Origin: Mesaphorura yosii
Lineage: Eukaryota > Arthropoda > Collembola > Poduromorpha > Tullbergiidae
Reading direction: 5' to 3'
DNA: 64,000 bases
NCBI GenBank assembly: GCA_009869945.1
Contig: WIXG01000384.1
Coordinates: 1 to 64,000 of the forward strand
A model generated the notes under the pieces. The model was not told where the DNA came from, ran no database searches, and was given only the letters and a program-made list of their open reading frames with translations. The position numbers were made by a program, and so were the translations under genes. Below, one piece after another: positions 22,016 to 34,109 of this stretch (position 1 is the first letter of the stretch; each line of letters starts with the position of its first letter).

Positions 22016-25000
22016 ATGCAGCCAACAGTGGCCGCCAACTCGACGGTGGTTATCAGTGCTGGCGTTAATAGCCACAGCCACAGCATCGCAAATTCGGGGA
22101 GGGACGCCAGTCGCAAGACACCCCAAACGCAAAGCAATACGCCACCCTTGTCGGGGTCCGTCTCGGGCTCGTCTCCCCGGCAGTGCAGCACGTTTTCGAT
22201 TGAAAGCATTCTGAACTCGGCAGCCCAGAAGAAGTCCTCGGCATGTTTAGTGAATAATAACAATAATAATAACGGCACCAGCGGCGGAGGGGCAGTCAAA
22301 CGACCCGGCAGCGGCGGTAGTAGCGGTGGAAATAACATCATGGCCGGGCTGAGTTTGCCGTCTCCTCTTTCACCCAACACTGCAGCGCATTTCCTGTCTC
22401 CACTCCAGTTCCTGCAGAGTGCCGGAGCTGCGGCGGCGGCGGGTGCCGGGCCGGGTGCGAGCATTGCAGTCGAAGTCGCGGCGGCGGCAGCTGCAGAATT
22501 CTTTGGTGAGTTACTATCAGAAAGATGTGGCCAGAAATTTAAGATAACTCCAATAAGTCTAAATCCGCTCCGTTCGCCTTTGCAGCGAACGCATACCCGA
22601 GCCTGTACGGCCACTTTTATGCGCCACAACTCCAGAGTCACGGTGGACACGGTAACGGACACGGGCCAGGCCCTGGTGGGCATGGACACGGGAATCCATT
22701 TGGAGCCGCGAGTCTCCTCGGTGGCTCATCAGCCTCCATCTCACAATCACTGCTCGGTTCCCATTTGATGGGTGGACTCGGATTCGGGCATGGACACGGG
22801 CACGGGCCGACTCCGAAGCGGAAGCGCCGGCACAGGTAATTTCGAATTTTGTAGTAAGGCATTGAAGGTATCCTATGGCATTGCTTTAATCCGCGGGAAT
22901 CCGTCGCGTCTTGCGTCTGTGTACATTTAATCTTAAAGATCCGCAATCCACAATCCGCACAAAACCAACAAAGACGCGCTTCAGGCTCAGGAACTCGTCG
23001 GCATTCGCCATGCATCGTCGCAGCAGCGAAGCACGCACACGCAGCCTTCATCATTTAATTCTCTTAAAAGGATTCGCGCTAGCGTTGGTGAAAGTTTCAA
23101 TCGGAAACAATGTAAATATAGATTAAAAACTCAGCAGCTGAGTCCCTGAGCGTCTCATTTTTCCAAGCCAGCGCAAAACGCACAGGCAGACGAAGCCAAA
23201 GAGAAACCCCAACGCAAGCCAAAAGTTAAACGTATTATTTTAAGATGATGATATTTATTCGCCTGCCTGGATGATGCCGAAAGTTGTGAATTCAACTTCT
23301 TAAAAGAATCTGGGAACTTTCCCCAGAAAAGAATTTAAAACCTCAGCGTCAGCATTCGCGATGCGATGCGATGCGATGCAATATCAGCAGGAGGGAAAAG
23401 AAAACAGAATTTGTAGAGTAAACTCGAATAAATTCAATCTTTTAAAAATATTACGTCAAATTCCCTGCAACGCGATGCAAAATCAAGATTAAATTTTCCG
23501 TGCCATGAATCTGAATCCCAACCTGAGCCGATGCGGAGCCCGGTTGTGTTTCATTGGAACGAAGACCCACGATTTCTTCTGGGTATTTGCCTCGTCGTTA
23601 TGAAAAATCAGAATTTTTATGCGCGCTTTCATTTCTGAACTCACACAATGTCCGACTCGTGTGTGAATAAGCTCACCTGGTCGGATTCGATAAGTATAAG
23701 TAAGAAGATGAATTTGCGTATTTTTAGAACGATATTCACCGAGGAACAATTGGAGCAGCTTGAGGCCACCTTCGAGAAGACGCACTACCCCGACGTCGTC
23801 CTCCGCGAGCAGTTGGCGATGAAGACGGATTTGAAGGAGGAACGAGTCGAGGTACGTCGCACACTTCACTCATATTGTTATCTTTACAAATTTGTTGACA
23901 TTCCTCGGCTAATCTGGGGCGACTAAAATAATAAATTAGCCGCATTTGACAATTTAGCGAGGTAAATCTGTTTTCATAATTCAAGTGCACTGCAAATACC
24001 AAATACAATGACGTCATCGTCATACCTTGGCTCGAAGCTCGGCTCGGCTACGGTATTCTGATTTCGTCGACTGAACTGAGTTCATTGGGCATTGGCCCAT
24101 GCCCGAGCGGATTTTGTTGTTTTTGTATTATCGTCCTGTATGTTTACATACTTGAATGCATTGTTAAATTAAAATTCCCTGGATTTGTGCTCGCGGCTAA
24201 ATTATTTAACTCTCGAGATTGAGATTTAGATTTGCGGCTCCGGCTCTTTGTTTTTCCATAATTAATGAGAATACGCGCACACAAATTACGAGTGTACGCA
24301 TGAACGAACGAGTGTGTGCGCTGCAAACGGCAAACATGTCCACGGCCAAGGGAAGTGGCACATTCGGGAGTGGAACCGGAGCGGGCAGAGAGTATTGTAA
24401 ATTCCCATCGCAGACAGCAGGGCAGACGGCAGCGAGCGTTTGTTGTTGGTTACTATTTTTACAATAAATGGAATAATGTTGTAATTTTCATATTTTTACT
24501 GCCACAAATTCTAAAAACTCATTTGAGTATTACGAGCGTCGAATTATTACAGCAGGATTGAGCTTTTGTTATTCTAAGCCACGCTCAGGCAGGCCGCTAC
24601 GCGCTTTCTCCGTCATTCCTGGCCCTCGCCGTCGTGGTTTGCCTGAATGTGAAATTTTAATTCAATATTTTGATTGCTAATGGGATTCTAATATGCTTTC
24701 GAATCCAAAGAGAAGCATAAGAGGAATCGAAGTTCGGAACCCTTTTCTGCACGCGCATTTCCCGTGCTCGAATGCACGAGTGCTCCGCACTTCAAACTGA
24801 ATCTCGCCAATTATCTCCGAAAGTCAAGTTGATTCGCAATAAGAAACCTCATACAATCGTACCCGCTCTAATTTCCATTTTTATTAAGTGCCTGCTAAGT
24901 ATCTGTCTGTTTATGACAGGATCTCCAGCAGAATACGAAAATTCCAGGCCATGCCAGACAAGTGAAAGGCATGAATCTCTCGAGATTTATCAATTGCACG

Positions 25001-26722
25001 ATGAAAGACTGAATAGACGCAGGGCGTAGGCACAAAAGAAAGATGTTTATCGGGTTCGGGAGGCTGAGGCTATCATCGCACAATCTCAATTCTCAAGTGG
25101 CCTGATGCGACGGTGGTCTTGCCTTGGTTGCCTTTTGTCAGCCGCCCTGCCACCGTGCTCTTGAGGGACTCGGATACGAAATGCGATGAAAGGTTGATGG
25201 GCAATTCAATGAATGGTATGGCACGGCAGAATAAAAAACGGCCATCAAAATTTGTGCTTGAATGATCATTGCAGTAGTGCTTGTTTTGAAGCATGAACCA
25301 TGCCTCAAAACATGCAAAATGGTTCATTTTTCCCTTTACGAAATAGAGTACATATGATTTTGTGCACTGGGAGATCAAAAAGGGATGAGTATAAAAAATC
25401 CAGTTCTTTCCAACCACGCAGCGCCGGACGCGAACGTGGACGTGCTGTTCGTTTGCTGGATTGGCCAATCGCAAACTGCGATTGAAAAGTTAGTGAGTCG
25501 AAGATCAAAAACGCTCTCGCTATTCTGTTGCCGTTTGCCATAATATTGGGAAAGAAAGAAAGATGCAGATCGGATCCGGTCTGATCCAGATATACAGACC
25601 CGTTTAGTAATATTATAATAATATAAAGAGTTTGAGCATAAAATCACAAAATTGAGACAAAAATTCTCATCAAATTCTCGTTACCCGGCATGATGCGATG
25701 AAAATTCTCTTCCCGTTTTCCAAAACACGCGCACGAAGCACAGGTAATTTATACGGTTCAGAAATTGACTTCAAACGGGCAGTTCCATTACGTGAGCATG
25801 GACAGGTAGACTGACAAATCAGGTTTGACAGATCGCATGATCATTTAGTGAGTACCCAAGCCGAGCACGCGAGCCAGTCAAATATGGCAAATTTTTACGG
25901 TCGTCGGCGCGAGTCGCATTCTCTCATTTTTCATATTCTCAATTATGATCCTCTTTGAATCCAACTTGCACCAACGAAAACTTTTGAGTTTTACTCTGAT
26001 CAAAGAGCTCACAAATGATCTGATGCATGATCCTTCTACCGTACTTCATGTTTTAATCACCTGAGCCTATAACCAATGCCATGCTTTGCTTTATGATTGC
26101 TCAGGTTTGGTTCAAGAATCGCAGAGCAAAATGGCGGAAACAGAAGCGCGAGGAGCAGGAGAGAATTCGCCGCATTACGCTGGGAGCCGGCGGTGGTGGT
26201 GGTTCGGGTGGAGCTCCAGGATCGCCGAACGGCGACTCTCCTTCAGCTTCCAGCCTGTCACCCACAAAATCCCCGAGCCAGAATCCACATTTGCACCAGC
26301 ATTCGACAGCAGGAGGACAGCAGCAGCATCAGCATCACGCCCATCATTTGCTGCCTCCACCGAATTTCGCCACTCCACAGCATCTCCAGCAGCAGTACGA
26401 GGATAACCTCGCCAAAATGGCACACTTCTGTGCGAGCGGCAATCTTCACTCGGTACATGCGCCAGGGGCGGGTGGAGCGAAGAGTTTGATCTCACATTTT
26501 CATGGTGGACAGACACAGTCGGTGTCGCAGCTGTCTCAGTCGCCAAATCAGCATCTGCAGGAGTCAAGTCCAAGTTCCGGAGAGGATGACATGGAATTCT
26601 CGGGAGAGGATGACGAGGAGGAGCAGGATCACGGCGATCAGCGTCTGCGGCTCCGGGATTCATGCTCTGTACCGAAAAACGGAGGAGGCGAAGACGGAAC
26701 GGATTTGAGCGATTCGAATTGA
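22016..26722 (+). CDS. Gsc: Goosecoid homeobox transcription factor
   Basis: PRD-class, K50 homeodomain repressor that patterns head and foregut regions in arthropods. Exons 22016-22505, 22586-22835, 23728-23851, 26105-26722; 493 residues. FSIESIL near residues 60-66 is the goosecoid-engrailed homology (eh1-like) repressor motif that binds Groucho. The homeodomain spans about 243-302 ([20 protein letters not shown] ... [14 protein letters not shown]) with Trp48, Phe49, Lys50, Asn51 and Arg53 intact; it is split between residues 46 and 47 by a 2.25-kb intron, the position common in PRD-class genes. Flanks are low complexity: poly-Asn, poly-Ala, Gly/His repeats before, and Gly, His/Gln and acidic ([14 protein letters not shown]) stretches after. 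Long introns contrast with the compact introns of neighbours and may carry enhancers. Confidence 0.95.
23358..23379. repeat. GCGAT pentanucleotide repeat
   Basis: About four and a half copies of GCGAT in goosecoid intron 2. Confidence 0.6.
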
Positions 26723-26967
26723 TCGTTGCGACTTGCAATGCAATGTCAAAGTACAATCGAAAGCTTAATCATGATCTTAATTCTGTTTGTTGTGTTTTTT
26801 GTTCACGTTCGTTGTAATTCGTTAATTGTTAATCCGTTAATTTTACTTTCATTTATTGTAGTAGTGCATAGTGTTTAAATGATTTCGAGTACCCTACACT
26901 CTCATATTGTGATTGTTCTGTATTGCACGTTTGTTGATATTTCTATTGCAATTGCTATTATTAGACG

Positions 26968-26973
26968 AATAAA
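26968..26973 (+). terminator. Polyadenylation signal AATAAA of goosecoid
   Basis: About 245 bases after the stop codon; first canonical hexamer downstream. Confidence 0.45.
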
Positions 26974-29900
26974 GACAAAGACAGTCGAATTCATGTGTAC
27001 AAATACCACAAACAGCAAATACAGAAGTGAGGTGTTAAAAGCAAAAATACTTGAGACATCTTCAACCGTGGCAAGCGCAGGGCAGGAACCAGGAGCTGAT
27101 AAAAGGATTAAATATCATATCTGCGCAGCATCGATCAGCATTCAGAATTTACCTACATCATCGCTGTCAAGTCAAAGCCGAAATTTAATCCACGGTCAAG
27201 ACGGTACTGCAGCATAAATATACGTACTACAATCGAACAAATTGCACTCGTGTTTTGCCTTTGCTTTTACATTATCCGTTGTTTCTTGTTTTGATGTTGG
27301 CTGTTTGTTTACTTTTTCTTTTGTCATTTGTCAGCCAACCTCAACCCTTAAACTTTAAACACTTGAAACGCGTGCAGCATTGATTGTTGACTTCATTCAT
27401 TGCTATTTGCTATTCGTGTGAGGGCTAATTCACACTTCTCCGTGCATCGTGCATTATTGCACATCACGCCTCGAATTAGGGTTAATTGATTTGACGCAAT
27501 TTGACACCACGAGCCCACGTTCCAGCCAGACACTTCAGACAGAAACGGGGTTAAATTCATAATAACATTAATGCTTAATGCATTAAGCGATGGACGGCGA
27601 TGATGAGCAGATGAGAACGAGAACGGCGACAGCGAGTGCGGCTGCGACTGCGACGAGATGACGTGCTGGAAATTTAATCCTTTCGCCCGCGTCTACTGGA
27701 AATGGAAAGTCATCATCATCTAATCACGTGATGTGTTGTGGTCCAGGTGACAAATATTTTGTAATGTTCACACTTCGTCGGACTTCGAAGCTGGAACGAG
27801 GCCAGATCAAATTATTACGAGCAGATGTCAATGAAACGACCTGAAAGAAAGTCGTTCGTGATTTCTCAATAATTTAATAAGTAGCAATTATATTTATTGA
27901 ATCACGAATCGAGTATTCGTATATTTCGAATTCCGGCTCGTGGTGAGAGTCGTGAGTATATTCTAATTACATTTTTATTTCTCCCGTTTCCAATTTAAAA
28001 CTTTCTTGTACTCCATACAATTTTTACACGCGTGATGCGTTGTTTCTGCTTGTAAGGATTCAGTCTGGTTCGACTAAGAATGAGATTGACGACTTGATTG
28101 AATCTGAGTCGTAGTCGTAGTCTCACGCGCCCCTTTTCTCATTCGCCGTCGTTTTCGTTTCCGTGGTTCTTTATGGTTTAATTATTTAGAAAAAGAATAA
28201 ATTAAATTTTTACCATTTCAATTCATCGAATGGCGATTGACATTTGACGCTGACGCACTTAAGCACTGAGCTGGCTTCTGTGGGCGAATTTTCCACTGGC
28301 ATTGACGCAGCAGGGCCTAGCACACGTGCCATTTCTTCCGTCCTACGCCGCGACCGGTCGCGTCGTCCGGAAGGCAACACAGAGATCAAATTCTTAATGG
28401 ATCCGTAAACAATGAATTTTAGGCCGCTGCTGCTTTGGTCAGTTTACTTTACAAAGTAGTTTTCTGGACAAAAGTCTTTCTTATTGCGATTGTGGAATAA
28501 TTGATGATACGTTGTAAAAGATCCTTCGCCCATTGTTTACACAAGGCTAATAAATGGATTGACCGATGAACTTTGTATCTTTTTAGTGTTCAGCCACAGC
28601 GCGGCCAGGCAAGGCAAGGCAGGATTTGGCATCTGCTTTCAGTATTTACTTATTTACTGAGAGTTCGACTCACCTTTGCGTATTTGCCGACTCAATCATA
28701 GTCAATAGTTGTCTTGTCTTGTCTTCTTTTGTCCTCGCACCTTAATTCCACTTTAAACGAGCTACCGACAATTTAACATGCCATGCACAATTGTTGTATG
28801 TATCATTTTTGGCTGGCCAGACAATAGCGCTTCTGCTATTACACTGGGGACTGAGAAGCAGAGCTCGAGCCCCTTTTCGTGATTAAATTGTTACACACAC
28901 TTAAGAAACACAATCAGCCGCCATGATTGCTGCGATTTCGTTAAATCAGCCGTGAAATACGAATAGAATACGAATACGTATGCACAAGAATAAATGGGAC
29001 GAGCACAAAAATAATATCGTAATTCTTTTTACTGTACTGTATAATTCCTTTTCTTATTCTTGTGTTCTGTACCTAAGAAGCGCATAATTTCCCTGCTTAC
29101 ATTTACTCGTACTTCTTCGTCCCGTCCCGATCCGGCCCTGCTACATTGTTGCGGTCACGCAGTCTGGCTCTGCCTGTCGTGATTGAAACTGGAAGGCTCA
29201 TCTTCCTCGGCCGATGCGTCCTGTCCTGTCTTGTCAACCTGTCAATGCTGATCAGGATGATAATTGCGGGACTGCGCTGGGGCAACAACAAGAAGACCGA
29301 CAAAGGTTCTTTTCGCGATCACGATCCCGATTTTGTGAATGGGGAACGCAAAATTCGGTATTTAGAATTGAGACACAATGCGTGTAAAGTGTTTGAGCGC
29401 TTGCGTGCATGAGAAAGGCTTCTCCGGCTCAGAATTGTCATTGTGAGCTGGATATTAATTAAAAATTCGCCAAATCAATTCCCGACTCGAGTCTCGGCTC
29501 GTGGTGTAGAATGGCTAAGTTTTTAATTGGAAAAAATACAAATTATCCAACAATACAAAAAGTAGCTGCCTTCTCAGCCGTATATTTTTGGTATCATTAT
29601 ATCAAGGCTTATTTCCCGGAAGCCGTCCAAGTACAAGCAAACCAAAAATCTTGTGCTGAAGCCGACATCACAATCATAGTCATAGTTTAATCATTTTAGA
29701 TGCGCGCAGGGACATTTGAGATACGCTGAAGCCTTTTTAACGCGTACAGCCCTCTCATTCGGTTATTTTCCATGCAGTGCATGCATGATGTGCATGCGGT
29801 TGGCAGTTTGCGGTCGCTAAAAGTGCTAATCTTCTCTCTGGCATTATTCTGTGGCTGCGATATGGATTGAAATTTATCTGTGATTTTGTGATTGAATTCG

Positions 29901-32728
29901 GGTCGTAGTCGCAGTCGCAGCGGAAGAAATCCCACGAATTGCGCGATAGTTCCTAGGATTCGATTTAATTATGTCTCACGAGCGGCTGTTTGTTGTTGAC
30001 CCTCGCCTCTTCTTAAATTGGTGTTAACACTTATGAATAGGAAATTGAATCCATCACAACGTCATCGCCATCGTGAAAGAAGCAAAAGAAGATTGTGTAA
30101 CCTCTGCTCTGCTCTCCGTCTCCGTCTGCCCTTCTTTGATATTTACTATTTACTTTGCGTTTGTCGTATTATTCAAAATCGTGAATCTTCGCCCATGAAC
30201 TGCTTAAATGCTTGTCGGGGTTTAAAAGGTGGTCTTTGAGATTGCTGTTCCTTGTTCCTTCTGCCTGATTGACTTGTAATTTCTTTATAATCTTTCTTGT
30301 CGACCACCCATCGAAGCTTTAGTTTGCGTTTTGCAGTGCAGTGCAGGTCAGAGAATATAAACCGATACACCATAGCCTGCTTCAATGCAATTCGCATGCA
30401 GCAGCGAGCACCAACGCTGAAATTCATCTTTCGACCCGACCGACGACCCGGCGATGAATGGTAGAATGGTGCATTAGGTACTCAATTCATGGGATTAAAT
30501 CGTATTTTTGTATTTTTTTTCAAAATACATCGCACACTGAACACGAATTGTGAATGTGAATTGAGGGGAGGTTCGTTTACATACACGAACAAGCGTACAA
30601 GGGCTTACAACTAACGAATTACAACTATGCTTTTATTCCGTCTTTACATGTGTAATTCTCAAATTTTTAATTTTGGGCCCACAATACACGAACATAAAAT
30701 CTGTTTACAAATAAGCAAATAAAAGAATTACAAAATATAACGCTGGATTTATGTGTTCTGTGTCCAAGCAATGTTTTTGAGTTGATCGAAATGCGTGATT
30801 TCATGATTACCAAGATTTTGACATAAATTCCGGACTGATTTAGAAGAAAATTATACACTGAGTTTCTCAAACTAAATTCGTGTGTTCCACAAATCGCAAG
30901 CCAAAATTCGCCAAAGTTTAATGCTTTCACCTTGCAAGAGCGTTTGGACTGGTAATTCTGGATGCTGGATCCTAAATTAAGGCTATGAACGCACTCTCCC
31001 ATAAAATTTCAAGTGTATTTAAATGGGACGATGGTAAATCAGCATGACTAATGTAGGTCTGAATGGAAATTACGATGAAAGAAAGCAATCAGCACCCTGA
31101 AGCCATAGACGAAGCTGATTCGTCGAAAATCCCATCGCAGGATTGAAAGTTCTCTCCCATGCATGCCCGGTCTCTCTCACAGATCTGGCAGGCCTGACTT
31201 TCACAATACATAGCAGGGCAGCACGCAGCGCAGAAGGGATGCGATGAAAAGATGAGCCGAGCCGAGCCAAGCCAAAAGCAAACCACCCAAGAGGACTCAC
31301 TGCTTTTAGTCAAACCCAAACCCAAAGCCCGAAGCCTGCATTGTCGTAGCATGGTAAACTAATTCCATGTTGGTCAGCAATATTGCACTGCAATGAACCG
31401 CGATGGCTGAATTGTACGCACACATGATTAAAGATTTAAAAGGGAATATCCACATAAGGCAATGCACAAATCCCTTCGCTAGTCACTAAGCTTCAGCGTT
31501 AGCTTTAGCTTAAGCTCGAAATGATAATCTCTAAATATTAATCCGAACCGGTACTAGAATACGTTTAATCTGCACTGTTGCTCTGTGCTGCTGTCATTGT
31601 AATTATTCTGAGTCTCATCATGGCATGGCGTACGTGGTGCACGAAAACATCTGCAGGATAATCTCACAAAGACCCACAACACAGCAAGGCAAAAGAACGG
31701 GCAGGGCTTGGCATAAATACGGGATTACTAAAAAAAATGGAACTCACACATGCAGACACGGGCTGACGGCTAATATCAGCATCTAATGGATGGAGGAGTA
31801 ATCATGTAATGTAATGATAAAGACCATTAATCCACGATCAGGTCGTGATCTGTGATCTGGATTAACAATTTACGACGATGACGGGCACGGTGCCTGATGC
31901 CCTTTGCCCGTGGGCGGGATTCAGATTCAGGTTTCTAGCTTTGAGCCTTAGCGCATTGACGAATTTCTGAATCAATGCATTAACAAAATTAAATGCGTGC
32001 ATTGTAGTGTAGAGAAGCGACGAATTCGACTGATTGACCTTAAATCTGACCTCCGGGGTGCAAAAATACGTCGCAGCATGAACTTAAGAATTCTGAAACA
32101 GCTCCGGACCAGTTTCAGCCTCAACCAAGCGCAGCAACGGCAACAGCCACAGCGACGGTGACATATGATTATATTTTACGCCTGGGTGCTGATCCCTTTA
32201 CATTGTGTCAAAAATCTGACTGACAGGACAGAGCAAAAATTGAATCTTGATAAAAGGGTGTGATGACAACTTGTAAGTTGTATTTGGCCGTAGCCGTAGT
32301 CTTAGCCCTAATATGCCGAGCTGAGTCTGCCTGCATCGGCATTGTGCGTCGAAGAAAGGGATTATCAAAAGCATGAGCAGGGCGCGATCCGAGCCGACGA
32401 GCGATTAACCCTTTAGCATCTTGTACTCAGAAATTGTCATTGTGGTCGTTAAAGGGTTTACATGTATCATTTTCACATTTCACATGTCACCACTCATCGC
32501 TCGTCAATCCTTTCATTCTGATGCTGCCGTACTCGCCCAATCGTCGGCAAAACTCAATCTTTCAAAGTGGCAAAGAAAAGAAAGCGGCTCATAATTTCAG
32601 AAATCCATTTTAAAACTCAAAGGCGGACGGAGCGCGGCGACGGCGGTAGCGGCAAAGGTGTTTGTGTTTGGTGTCTTTTGGAGTTCAGGCGCTTCGGGCC
32701 ATTTTGTCACTCCAAAGCCTACATTCAC

Positions 32729-32755
32729 ATCCACATATCCACACCATATGTGGAT
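32729..32755. repeat. Short inverted repeat (10-bp arms, 7-base loop)
   Basis: ATCCACATAT and its exact complement ATATGTGGAT flank seven bases. Could be a dimer-binding site or chance. Confidence 0.5.
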
Positions 32756-33392
32756 AGGCCAAAGCGTCATCATGCCGGTTTTAATCAAGTTAAAAGCTTC
32801 CACCTGAAATTAGATTGGTTACCGAGGTGTACGCTGAGTCCCGCTTGCAGCGTTAACGTTAACTCAAGAGCAAAGTATTTTCTACTTTGTGTGACTTTTC
32901 TCTGCTGTTTTGAGTTTGAAATGATTAAATTATTTAATTCACTTCACACTTTCCTTGGGGAAATGAGGCGAGCTACTTTGCTTTGGAATTGGGAAGTTAC
33001 ATCCAAACTTTCATCTGTGAGATTGGCAAACTTTATTCCTACTTGTGCTCGGCCTTAAGATCGAGTCGGTTAGACTTTCTTGAAACATTTGTGGAGACAT
33101 GAAGGTACTTTTCGTTCTTTTCGATAATTGAAGTTATTTTCCATGGGATGAGACTAATTTGGTAATAGTTCCACCTTGAAACTTAGCTCTTTATTTATTT
33201 TCTCTGCTGTTTGATTGATTTTCCCCGCTAAAGAAATAGGAATCTCACCGCCAATGTCTTTGACCAGCAGTAATTCGTTTTTTCACCGTATTCAAATTGC
33301 ATAGACCGTAATTGGCGTAGGCTTGATTTATTTCATAAAATACACACCCCACATACCAATATACTTTAAATAATTATACTTTAAACAGTAAC

Positions 33393-33430
33393 TTCGATTA
33401 TTGAGCTATAATTATAGCTCAATAATCGAA
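33393..33430. repeat. Perfect 38-bp palindrome
   Basis: Two 19-base arms with no spacer; the left arm is TTCGATTATTGAGCTATAA and the right arm is its exact complement. No mismatches. Lies in the gene-free stretch about 680 bases before the kelch gene. Confidence 0.9.
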
Positions 33431-34109
33431 TGCGTTCTTAGCCTTGGCTGGTCGTCGTCCTCTCTTTCTCTTGTCCAATTTTTGCAACAAGGCTCATCAC
33501 ATTCCGTCGAACGGGCTGTAACATGGCGCAAGCGTCGTCAAAACTTTTCTGGATGAGGCTTGCGAGGGTGGTGAACCTTTTTTGCACATCCTACGGTGGA
33601 ATTTGCAAAACTATGTCACAAAGCCATTGTACAGGTATTAAAATTTTAATAGTGTGGATTTGCATTTCTCGCACGACACAACAAATTCCCCAAGGTGTCA
33701 AACCTTTTTATTGCAAATTCGTGGCCTGGAATTGTACTTGATCGTGTCATTCCCCGGGAAATGTTTAATTACTGATAAGAAAATATTTTGCCAATTCTTC
33801 CTAACCATGGGATAGTTAAAGCACATGCCGCCGCTCGAATCGGATCGTATATGTTGATCGGCCCAGGTCAGCCATAAATCGGTCAGGTCGTAAGATCAAG
33901 GCCGGATGTCATAAATTCCGCAATTGACAAATTAGGTAATTAGGCAATTACCGGATTAGAGTCAATTGGGCAATTGTCGGGGCTTACCACTAATTGCGAT
34001 TGGAGTCGTACCGATTCCACTTGGGGGCATAAATTGATGCGGGGTTCACAACGTTGGCTCTCCATTGTAATTACTCTGCAGAAGCCAGCAGCATCAACAC
34101 CAACCAAGA

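Larger units (their letters stand above)
26974..34109. other. Gene desert of about 7.1 kb downstream of goosecoid
   Basis: No exon, domain or RNA gene could be supported on either strand. The longest open frame (32567-33058, 163 codons, plus strand) has no domain and lies in ordinary AT/GC-mixed sequence. Size and place suit a regulatory domain of goosecoid. Two symmetric sequences inside it are listed separately. Confidence 0.55.

Noticed and set aside
21985-22689. 234-codon open frame antisense to goosecoid exon 1
   Set aside because: Mirror of GC-rich repeats (poly-Ala, poly-Gly) in the real exon.
26175-26756. 193-codon open frame antisense to the last goosecoid exon
   Set aside because: Shadow of the His/Gln- and Glu/Asp-rich coding sequence.
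32567-33058. 163-codon open frame on the plus strand in the gene desert
   Set aside because: No domain, no splice context, mixed low-information composition; expected by chance in a 7-kb stretch.
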